Made by a program: the position numbers and the translations under genes. Below, in pieces: positions 5,767 through 11,777 of a stretch of 11,777 nt of DNA (position 1 is the stretch's first letter; each line of letters opens with the position of its first letter). Source of the DNA: an uncultured Coriobacteriaceae bacterium. Lineage in GTDB: Bacteria; Actinomycetota; Coriobacteriia; Coriobacteriales; Atopobiaceae. A model generated the notes under the pieces. That model had not been told where the DNA came from and made no database searches. It saw nothing but the letters and a program-made list of their open reading frames with translations. The stretch spans positions 1-11,777 of the forward strand of contig URWR01000034.1 of assembly GCA_900551595.1 (NCBI GenBank), in the 5' to 3' direction.

Positions 5767-6540
5767 ATGAATCAAACTGACACCTCTGCAATAGATGTAT
5801 CCACTGATTCATATCACGGGCGTATACGCATTTTCGATATTGCCCGTGGTATTGCTGTGGTCTCAATGGTGCTATTTCATGGTTGTTATGACCTTGCCTA
5901 CTTATCCCATGTTTCTCTTCCATGGTTTTCTGGGTTATTCCAAGATATTTGGCGTGCCTCTATCTCCTGGACTTTTCTTTTTATTGCAGGTTGTATGTGT
6001 TATTACTCTCATAACAATATTGTGAGAGGCACTAAACTGCTTGCTCTATCGTTTGGGATTTATATTGTTACAACTATTGCAGCTGTTGATACTCCAATTA
6101 GCTTTGGAATTATCTTCTGCATGGGATCCTGTGGCATTATTTCAGGCTTGCTTAAGCACGTAAGATTACTTCCATCGGGTATCTTGCCAGCATGTATATG
6201 CTTCTGCCTCTTTCTCATAACATACAATGTTTCACATGGCACGCTTGAACTTGGTTTTACTACGGTAGACATTCCGAGAATGCTGTATGAAACGCCTTGG
6301 TTAAGCTGGTTAGGGTTTCCGGGTCCACATTTTCTATCAGGAGATTATTACCCTGTAATCCCCTACCTTTTTATGTATCTTACGGGCACTGCGCTTCTCT
6401 CACGACCCATAGAACAAGGTTTTCCAGCTTGGGTGTATTCCCTCCATTGCGCGCCACTCGAATTTATCGGGCGTCATGCCTTGCTCATTTATGTTGTTCA
6501 CCAGCCGCTGTTACTTGTTCTAACAAGTCTTTTTGTCTAG
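5767..6540 (+). CDS. DUF1624 / HGSNAT-like membrane protein, putative acyltransferase
   Basis: A multi-pass membrane protein of 257 residues resembling the heparan-alpha-glucosaminide N-acetyltransferase catalytic family (DUF1624). The family pattern shows at the N-terminus in RIRIFDIARGIAVVSMVLFH (residues 19-38), where the final His fits the conserved membrane histidine. It shows again in DYYPVIPYLFMYLTGTAL (about 193-210) and in the C-terminal GRHALLIYVVHQPLL (235-249). I count roughly seven or eight hydrophobic segments. Family members may move acyl groups onto envelope sugars, but the substrate here is unknown. The ATG at 5767 has a weak GGTG six bases upstream; an ATG at 5755 would add four residues. 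The gap to lexA is short and no terminator is visible, so read-through from lexA and some SOS induction are plausible but unproven. Confidence 0.82.
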   Translation: MNQTDTSAIDVSTDSYHGRIRIFDIARGIAVVSMVLFHGCYDLAYLSHVSLPWFSGLFQDIWRASISWTFLFIAGCMCYYSHNNIVRGTKLLALSFGIYIVTTIAAVDTPISFGIIFCMGSCGIISGLLKHVRLLPSGILPACICFCLFLITYNVSHGTLELGFTTVDIPRMLYETPWLSWLGFPGPHFLSGDYYPVIPYLFMYLTGTALLSRPIEQGFPAWVYSLHCAPLEFIGRHALLIYVVHQPLLLVLTSLFV

Positions 6541-6592
6541 CATCTCTCACCAATAAACCCGAGGTATCTTACAGATTTCCTGCAGCCAATAG
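6541..6592. other. Convergent spacer between the DUF1624 gene and hflX
   Basis: Fifty-two bases separate the two converging 3' ends. I see no stem-loop with a T-run in either direction, so termination may be Rho-dependent or use a non-canonical signal. Confidence 0.4.
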
Positions 6593-7903
6593 CTATAAAG
6601 AACTCTCATCTACACGATACGGCTCAAGAGTAGCCGCCATACGCTTATCAGCATTCAGCGTAACAAGCAGTCCGCCTTCCACATAGCGCTCATGAACTAC
6701 ACGGCAACGCTCGTGTGCCATTTTCATAAGCAGACCTTTTGAATAGGGAATCATGACTGAAAGTACAACATCGCCATCTGAAGCCTCTTTGGCAATACGA
6801 TATTTGAGGGAGGCGAGACCCTCACCTGTTAAAGCGGAAACAAAAACTGCCTGAGGATATGTTGAGCGCATATGTTGCAACTCATCCGCACTGAGCAGAT
6901 CAATCTTGTTGAATACAACAACAGAGCGCTTATCAGCTGCACCAATTTGATGGAGCACCTCATCGACTGCGGCAAGCTCTCTCAGGTAGCCCTCATCGCT
7001 CGCATCAACAACTCGCAAGATAAGATCTGCAGCATTCACCTCAGCAAGGGTGGATTTAAATGCTTCAACCAAAGTGGTAGGAAGCTTTTGAATAAAACCT
7101 ACCGTGTCGGTCAGGGCAATTTTACGACCCTCTTCTAGGTCCAGCACCCGCGTAGTAGGATCCAGTGTCGCAAAGAGCTCGTCTTGTACATAAGCATTTG
7201 CAGATGCAAGAGTGTTGAGAAGAGTAGATTTTCCAGCATTTGTATATCCAGCTAGAGCTGTGCGCCATACACCCGATTCCCAGCGAGCTTTACTCTGCGT
7301 TGCACGTCGCTTCTCGAGTTGGCTCAGTTTTTCTTGTAGGGTTGCAATGCGCTTACGAACAAGACGGCGGTCGACCTCGAGCTGACTTTCTCCTTGACCA
7401 AAACGGCTACCAATACCTCCACGCGTCTGCTCGCGCACTAAGTGGCTCCACATACCTCGTAGTCTGGGATAAAGATATTGCAACTGCGCCAGCTGAACTT
7501 GGAGACGTCCTTCTCGCGTTTTAGCATGAACACCAAATATATCAAGAATGAGTGCAGTTCTATCAATAACCTTTATGCCATTGCCTATCGCTCGCTCTAA
7601 GTTCGCTTGTTGTGAAGGCGTAAGCTCGTCATCAAACACCACCACATTAGCTTCGAGATTGTGAGCTAAACAGACCAATTCTTCAGTCTTGCCAGAACCA
7701 ATAAATGTGCGTGCTACAGGGCGATCAAGACGTTGCGTTAATCTTCCCACCACTGTCGCGCCATCAGTTTCAACAAGACGTTCAAGCTCGTTAAGGGAAG
7801 TCTCAACCGGCCATTCAGATTTATCAGGACCAAGATCGACCCCGACTAAAACAGCACGTTCTTTCTCATGGGAAGTTGAGTAAGGAGCAAACCGAGACGT
7901 CAT
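6593..7903 (-). CDS. hflX: Ribosome-associated GTPase HflX
   Basis: Translational GTPase that in characterised bacteria binds the 50S subunit, splits stalled or hibernating ribosomes and helps recovery after stress. The 436-residue protein has the N-terminal HflX domain with the glycine-rich linker GGIGSRFGQGESQLEVDRR (162-180), then a helical arm (about 180-205) and a GTPase domain: P-loop GYTNAGKST (219-227), ATLDPTTR switch I (245-252), DTVGF (266-270), NKID (332-335) and SALTG (356-360). The linker departs from the more familiar GGIGxRGPGE form. I chose the ATG at 7903 because AAGGAG lies eight bases upstream and it forms TAATG with the miaA stop. A GTG at 7912 is too close to that site. 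It is the last gene of the rny-to-hflX series. Confidence 0.95.
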   Translation of the reverse strand: MTSRFAPYSTSHEKERAVLVGVDLGPDKSEWPVETSLNELERLVETDGATVVGRLTQRLDRPVARTFIGSGKTEELVCLAHNLEANVVVFDDELTPSQQANLERAIGNGIKVIDRTALILDIFGVHAKTREGRLQVQLAQLQYLYPRLRGMWSHLVREQTRGGIGSRFGQGESQLEVDRRLVRKRIATLQEKLSQLEKRRATQSKARWESGVWRTALAGYTNAGKSTLLNTLASANAYVQDELFATLDPTTRVLDLEEGRKIALTDTVGFIQKLPTTLVEAFKSTLAEVNAADLILRVVDASDEGYLRELAAVDEVLHQIGAADKRSVVVFNKIDLLSADELQHMRSTYPQAVFVSALTGEGLASLKYRIAKEASDGDVVLSVMIPYSKGLLMKMAHERCRVVHERYVEGGLLVTLNADKRMAATLEPYRVDESSL

Positions 7904-8856
7904 TACATGCACTCCTTAGATTGGGAGGCTTGGACGGTCTTCGAAATATCATGCTGGATATAATCGACAGCCCCATCAACTCCAAGCGTGTCGATATCAA
8001 GCCAGTGCGCACGACCATCGCGTCGTAACCAATTGAGTTGGCGCTTTGCATAATGACGTGTGCGCGTTTTTGTTTGCTGTATCGCATCCTCCAATGACAT
8101 CTCATTATCCAAAACTGCAAGAGCTTCCTTGTAGCCAATTGCTTGGGATGCAGTGACCGATTGTTTGAGCTTATCCGTTTGAAGCTGGCGCACTTCATCC
8201 AGCAAGCCATCTGCAAACATTTGATCTACACGCTCATCTATACGCGTATAGAGCTTTTCTCGAGGAACTGCAGGGGCATAAAGCACAGCATGGTAATGAG
8301 GAGTGCGTTTCAAGAGACCTTCATGCTGCTTGGCATAACTAAGCCCCTCGTCAGCCAGTTCAAGCGCACGAATACAACGCCTTACGTTATGTGGATGAAT
8401 AAGAGAAGCACTTGCAGGATCTCGTTGTTGCAAAACTGCATAAAGCTCATCAGGACCAAGACGCTCAGCCTCTTGCTCCCAAAAAGTGCGACGAGCATCG
8501 CCATGTTTTCCTGCCGGGAAATCCATCTCATCTATAACTGCATCAAGATAAAGACCAGTTCCGCCGCACAGAATTGGAATACGTCCGTCTGCGATAGCCC
8601 TATCTACACAAGCGCGCGCATCCTTTTGAAAGCGTTCAACAGAATAGGTGTCTGATACATCACAAATATCAACCATCTCGAGCGCTACGCGCCTCTCAGC
8701 AGCAGGAACTTTAGCAGTACCTATATCCATGCCGCGATAAACTTGCATAGCATCCACTGAGATAACAGTAGTGCCAAGAGCAAAGGCAAGTCTATCGGCA
8801 AGTTCACTTTTTCCAGAGGCGGTTGGCCCTACTATGCAAACAGTTACAGGTTCCAA
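7903..8856 (-). CDS. miaA: tRNA dimethylallyltransferase MiaA
   Basis: Transfers the dimethylallyl group to N6 of A37 in tRNAs reading UNN codons, making i6A, the substrate of MiaB. The 317-residue protein has the P-loop GPTASGKS (10-17), the substrate block VDAMQVYRGMDIGTAK (34-49), GGTGLYL (98-104), QAIGYKE (238-244) and the C-terminal RQLNWLRR (272-279). The start is TTG at 8856, the only start codon that keeps the P-loop strand intact, with GGAGG just three bases upstream; this close spacing plus TTG suggests modest translation. The gene begins 12 bases after the miaB stop, and its TAA shares a base with the hflX ATG. MiaA and MiaB acting in sequence on A37 explains the pairing. Confidence 0.96.
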   Translation of the reverse strand: MEPVTVCIVGPTASGKSELADRLAFALGTTVISVDAMQVYRGMDIGTAKVPAAERRVALEMVDICDVSDTYSVERFQKDARACVDRAIADGRIPILCGGTGLYLDAVIDEMDFPAGKHGDARRTFWEQEAERLGPDELYAVLQQRDPASASLIHPHNVRRCIRALELADEGLSYAKQHEGLLKRTPHYHAVLYAPAVPREKLYTRIDERVDQMFADGLLDEVRQLQTDKLKQSVTASQAIGYKEALAVLDNEMSLEDAIQQTKTRTRHYAKRQLNWLRRDGRAHWLDIDTLGVDGAVDYIQHDISKTVQASQSKECM

Positions 8857-8868
8857 AGTCCTCCAGTC

Positions 8869-10236
8869 TTACCGAGCAGAACCTACCATGGGACCGCGAA
8901 GATACCAGGTTTTTGCTTCATCCACGCGCACATCTACGTAACGACCCGTAAGATCTTGAGCACTCACGCCATCCGGCAAGGCAAAATGTACCGTTTGATT
9001 TTTTGGACTATGGCCAACTAAGACATGTGCATCGGATTTTGAGGGACCTTCCACAAGCACTTCGACAGTGGAACCAAGCTCGCGTACATTTGCTTTATGA
9101 GCAAGATCTGCAACAAGGGCTGCAAGCCGCTCAAAACGCTCCTGAATCACTTCATGGGGCGTATTGTCGACTATCTTTGCAGCAGGAGTTCCCTCGCGCC
9201 TTGAGTAGATAAAAGTAAAGGCAGAGGCAAACTCAACTTCTCGAACAAGCGAAAGTGTTTGTTCAAAGTCCTCTTCAGTCTCTCCGGGAAATCCGACGAT
9301 AATGTCGGTCGAAAGAGCAATATCTGGCATAGCTGCACGAATTTTGTGAACCAACTCTAAGTAATCCTCGCGACTATACTTCCTATTCATGCGTCGGAGT
9401 ATTTCGGTCGAACCGGACTGCACTGCCAAATGAAGTTGTGGCATCACCTGCGGTGTTTCTGCCATGGCAGCAATGGTCTCATCAGAAAGATCCTTTGGAT
9501 GCGAAGACGTAAAGCGAATACGTCCAATTCCCGTTTGACCAACTGCGCGCAAAAGCTCCGCAAAGCGAGGCTTACCATAGCGGTCTCGGCCATAAGAGTT
9601 AACGTTTTGCCCTAAGAGTGTTATTTCGCGAACGCCATCACGAGCAAGATGTTCGCATTCCATGACTACGTCTTCGAAGATACGGCTACGCTCACGCCCA
9701 CGAACATACGGGACAATACAGTATGTGCAGAAATTATTACAGCCAGTCATGATAGGCAGCCACGCATGGAACGACTGTGCTCGATGACTTGGGAGATCGG
9801 TCGAAAAGCCCTCATAAGGCTCAGCCGTATCCGCTTCAAGCTGATGAGAGTCATCCAGAAGTGCCTGTTCCAGAAGATAAGGAAGTCGAGCAATCGCCTG
9901 AGTGCCAAATACAACATCAACGTTAGGAATATGTTTACGGATATTCTCGCCGTCTCGTTGAGCGATACAACCACCAACAGCAACTAGCCTGCGGCCGCTT
10001 GGAGGAACGGGAGCACTTACCATGGAAGAAACTTGTCCATATAAACGCGTATCCGCCTTCTCGCGAACACAGCACGTCATGAATACAACAACATCAGCCT
10101 CTTCTGGAGTTGCAACCTCTACCAGCCCACAGCTATCAAGAAGACCGGAAACCCTTTCGGAGTCATGAAGATTCATCTGACAACCGAAGGTCTTTATATG
10201 GTAGGTAAGACCAACAAGATGAGGATAATCAACCAT
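8869..10236 (-). CDS. miaB: tRNA-2-methylthio-N6-dimethylallyladenosine synthase MiaB
   Basis: Radical SAM methylthiotransferase that converts i6A37 of tRNA to ms2i6A37. The 455-residue product carries the N-terminal MTTase domain with cluster ligands Cys19 (FGCQMN), Cys55 (MTCCVRE) and Cys90 (VGGC). The radical SAM domain has CNNFCTYC (Cys166, Cys170, Cys173), GQNVNSYG (209-216) and GFPGET (315-320), and a C-terminal TRAM RNA-binding domain spans about 385-447. The family's NTC reads MTC here, followed by an extra Cys56; all three cluster cysteines remain. I chose the ATG at 10236 because GAGGCGG lies about nine bases upstream; a TTG one codon earlier is possible. It follows spoVS by 18 bases and precedes miaA by 12. 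Confidence 0.96.
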   Translation of the reverse strand: MVDYPHLVGLTYHIKTFGCQMNLHDSERVSGLLDSCGLVEVATPEEADVVVFMTCCVREKADTRLYGQVSSMVSAPVPPSGRRLVAVGGCIAQRDGENIRKHIPNVDVVFGTQAIARLPYLLEQALLDDSHQLEADTAEPYEGFSTDLPSHRAQSFHAWLPIMTGCNNFCTYCIVPYVRGRERSRIFEDVVMECEHLARDGVREITLLGQNVNSYGRDRYGKPRFAELLRAVGQTGIGRIRFTSSHPKDLSDETIAAMAETPQVMPQLHLAVQSGSTEILRRMNRKYSREDYLELVHKIRAAMPDIALSTDIIVGFPGETEEDFEQTLSLVREVEFASAFTFIYSRREGTPAAKIVDNTPHEVIQERFERLAALVADLAHKANVRELGSTVEVLVEGPSKSDAHVLVGHSPKNQTVHFALPDGVSAQDLTGRYVDVRVDEAKTWYLRGPMVGSAR

Positions 10237-10254
10237 CAAAAATTACCGCCTCAT

Positions 10255-10548
10255 TTATACGGATGATAAGGAGCCTGGAGTGGGGAGTTTGTGTACGTAA
10301 ACAGCAATACGAATGGCCGTTCTACTCTCCCCTCCTATTTCAATATCTGAAAAGGTTGGAGCACAGGAGATATCAATACCGGTAGGAATAAGAAAACCAC
10401 GTGCAATGGCCATAGCCTTAATCGCTTGATTGACAGCACCCGCTCCGACACATTGCATATTTACCGGAACACCATCTTTAACCATGCCGGCAATCGCCCC
10501 GGCTACTGAGGCCGGTGAAGACTTGCTCGAAACCTTCAGAAAATCCAT
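10255..10548 (-). CDS. spoVS: Stage V sporulation protein S (SpoVS) family, Alba-like
   Basis: Small 97-residue protein almost fully made of the SpoVS domain. Recognisable blocks are FLKVSSKSSPASVAGAIAGM (3-22), GAGAVNQAIKAMAIARGF (35-52) and the later SDIEIGGESRTAIRIAV. SpoVS is needed for stage V of sporulation in Bacillus, but homologs are widespread in non-sporulating bacteria and the fold is related to Alba nucleic-acid-binding proteins. Its molecular role is not settled. The ATG at 10548 has GGAG seven bases upstream; the frame extends to 10563 without a better start. The C-terminal tail (about 88-97, KLPTPGSLSSV) goes beyond the core domain. Upstream is a GHKL ATPase, downstream miaB, and rny is two genes away. 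B. subtilis likewise has spoVS two genes after rny. Confidence 0.94.
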   Translation of the reverse strand: MDFLKVSSKSSPASVAGAIAGMVKDGVPVNMQCVGAGAVNQAIKAMAIARGFLIPTGIDISCAPTFSDIEIGGESRTAIRIAVYVHKLPTPGSLSSV

Positions 10549-10576
10549 TACTATCTCCTGCAACGTTTTAGCTTCT

Positions 10577-10632
10577 TGACTGAAGTCATGTGTTGTATTT
10601 CATGATTGTACTGGTTTAGGCAGACATCTAAA
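10577..10632 (-). promoter_or_regulatory. Possible internal promoter and small palindrome before spoVS
   Basis: On the - strand a -35-like TTTAGA (10632-10627, four of six matches) and a -10 TACAAT (10610-10605, five of six) are 16 bases apart. That would start transcription about 50 bases before the spoVS ATG. Within the leader, TGACT-GA-AGTCA (10577-10588) is a 5-bp inverted repeat that could be a half-site operator. Such elements arise often by chance, so confidence is low. The 101-base gap before spoVS is the largest in the right-hand gene series. Confidence 0.35.
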
Positions 10633-10649
10633 GCTCAAGTACAAGTTCA

Positions 10650-11735
10650 CTAATCCGGTTTATCAAGATCAAAGCTTACAAGAATACGATTTTTTGTAAC
10701 GCGAACATGCGGTGCTGCCGAAAGGGATAAATAATAACGATCTGCAAGATAGGAAAAATCCCGCTCCATCATGCGTGAGAATTCACCAAGATCGTCTGAA
10801 GAAACCTTAAGGCCTCGCCTATCTTTCATAAGATCTACTTCGGCAGGAGTTGAAGGGTCACTGCGGTGCATAAGCCTCGCAAGCACACTGCGCAAGGGCT
10901 TAATTTGACCAGAGAGGATGCGATGGGCTGTTCTCTCGGAAATAACAAGGCCTAAAGATGCGGCAATTTCCATAAAATCCGAAGCGTCGGAGGCGGCATA
11001 GAGCCGTTCACATACAGGAAGTTCGGCAATATCGTCAACAAACAGATGTCGGCTTTCATCATCGGGACGGCATCTATCGCGAAGAGTCGCTGCAATCTCA
11101 GAGGGTGAACCCAAATACACTTCACAGACCCCACGCTCTTCTACAGCAAACTCACAGCATGTCCTGACGATATTATGAGGCCCGCGAACGACAGAAGTCT
11201 GTCCATCGTCATCGGTTCCCACTGTCGGCCAAGTAGACTGATCTGCACGCTCAGAAAGCTTCGTCGCATCCGAAACAACACACAGTGAAGTACCCAAGCC
11301 GGGTGTGGAAGTCACAACTTTGGCACTAGAAACATTTTCCCTCACTGAGAAAAGCGCCATACCACGCCCATGCACACCCCAGCGATCGGTATGAATAGTT
11401 TCGAGCTTAGAGGTAACACGAGCATCAAAAATGCGATCCTGCATATGAGCGGGTATACCGTCTCCATCGTCGATCATTACCAGGGTGCGTGTGTTGGCAT
11501 CACGAGTTGTTGCTACGAAAATCTTTCGCGCACGAGCATCACGCGCATTTCGTAGCATCTCAATTACCACATCTTCGATGCAGCGAATATCATGTTTCGC
11601 TTGACGGCGCTCAGCCTCAGAAACACGAAGACGAACAAAACCATCTCCGAGATTTTCTTCAACTCGGAGATTCTGCTCCCCTGTTACCGAAGCAACGAAG
11701 CCGAGCAAATTGCCGGCTTCGTTGTTAACAGCCAT
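10650..11735 (-). CDS. Uncharacterised GHKL-fold ATPase with MutL-like motifs and possible HTH
   Basis: A 361-residue protein I cannot assign to a named family. Residues about 50-155 form a GHKL ATP-binding fold: N-box EMLRNARD (Glu59, Asn63, Asp66), DDGDGIP (89-95), RVTSK (106-110) and the lid glycines GVHGRGMALFSV (120-131). The TSK followed by G..G.AL is closer to MutL/Hsp90-type ATPases than to histidine kinases. No phospho-accepting H-box, MutL transducer domain or endonuclease motif is visible. Residues 256-280 (EIAASLGLVISERTAHRILSG then QIKP) resemble a helix-turn-helix. The ATG at 11735 is preceded by AGG nine bases away; a TTG at 11741 would add two residues. It begins 10 bases after the rny stop and ends 101 bases before spoVS. 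No signal peptide or membrane helix is seen, so it is probably cytoplasmic. The function is unknown. Confidence 0.8.
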   Translation of the reverse strand: MAVNNEAGNLLGFVASVTGEQNLRVEENLGDGFVRLRVSEAERRQAKHDIRCIEDVVIEMLRNARDARARKIFVATTRDANTRTLVMIDDGDGIPAHMQDRIFDARVTSKLETIHTDRWGVHGRGMALFSVRENVSSAKVVTSTPGLGTSLCVVSDATKLSERADQSTWPTVGTDDDGQTSVVRGPHNIVRTCCEFAVEERGVCEVYLGSPSEIAATLRDRCRPDDESRHLFVDDIAELPVCERLYAASDASDFMEIAASLGLVISERTAHRILSGQIKPLRSVLARLMHRSDPSTPAEVDLMKDRRGLKVSSDDLGEFSRMMERDFSYLADRYYLSLSAAPHVRVTKNRILVSFDLDKPD

Positions 11736-11745
11736 AATCAACTAC

Positions 11746-11777
11746 CTACTTTGCAATATCGGTAGCACGAGACTCTC
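11746..11777 (-). CDS. rny: C-terminal end of ribonuclease Y (5' part outside the window)
   Basis: On the - strand a frame enters from the right edge and ends ESRATDIAK then TAG (11748-11746). RNase Y proteins typically end in a VIRETRA...AK sequence, and this nine-residue tail fits well. The context supports it: in B. subtilis rny lies just upstream of ymdB and spoVS. Only nine residues are visible, so the identification rests on this tail and on gene order. The rny stop lies within the ribosome-binding region of the GHKL ATPase gene, suggesting co-transcription. Confidence 0.65.
   Translation of the reverse strand, partial: ESRATDIAK

Noticed and set aside
8143..8655. Open frame of 170 codons on + antisense to miaA
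   Set aside because: Its composition is low-quality and motif-free, and it lies opposite a clear miaA with conserved blocks on the other strand.
10650..11735. GHKL protein as a sensor histidine kinase
   Set aside because: His48 lies only 15 residues before the N-box Asn, far too close for an H-box and dimerisation domain; no sensor or membrane segment is present and the motifs look MutL-like.

Overview
The window is a stretch of bacterial chromosome of about 45% GC by eye. It most resembles a low-to-mid GC actinobacterium of the class Coriobacteriia, such as the Atopobium/Lancefieldella/Olsenella group. Two things suggest this. The order lexA / LysM membrane protein / nrdR, with hflX, miaA and miaB close by, matches the actinobacterial arrangement known from Mycobacterium (Rv2718c-Rv2720, with Rv2725c, Rv2727c and Rv2733c nearby). 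The order rny - x - spoVS - miaB is instead reminiscent of Firmicutes. The lineage is an inference, because no rRNA or other marker gene is present. I see no mobile element, phage gene, CRISPR array or tRNA; this is a dense core-genome region.

Layout. The left edge (2-130, +) is the C-terminal end of an unrecognised gene. It is followed by apt (purine salvage) and an overlapping ClC chloride/proton antiporter gene, both on +. Facing them on - is nrdR-dut-trxB: the ribonucleotide reductase repressor, dUTPase and thioredoxin reductase, with nrdR and dut overlapping by ATGA. Upstream on - is a small LysM membrane protein, transcribed divergently from lexA (+). lexA is followed by a DUF1624-type membrane acyltransferase. 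The right half is one long - strand series read from the right edge: the last residues of rny (RNase Y), an uncharacterised GHKL ATPase, spoVS, miaB, miaA and hflX. Spacing or overlaps there suggest co-transcription, possibly with an internal promoter before spoVS.

How the genes work together. The centre is a DNA-damage and dNTP-supply hub. LexA very probably represses both itself and the LysM protein, a YneA/DivS/Rv2719c-like candidate SOS division inhibitor, through three operator-like sites between them. One of these sites fills the spacer of a TTGACA-type promoter for the LysM gene. NrdR, Dut and TrxB adjust ribonucleotide reductase expression, dUTP removal and reducing power. The right half is RNA-centred: mRNA decay (RNase Y), tRNA A37 hypermodification (MiaA then MiaB) and ribosome rescue (HflX).

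The best candidates for something undescribed are the GHKL ATPase, which has MutL-like motifs and a possible helix-turn-helix and sits between rny and spoVS, and a 10-bp inverted repeat that covers the ribosome-binding site of nrdR. No protein-free stretch exceeds 300 bases. No convincing intrinsic terminator was found at either convergent junction (2353-2470 and 6541-6592).
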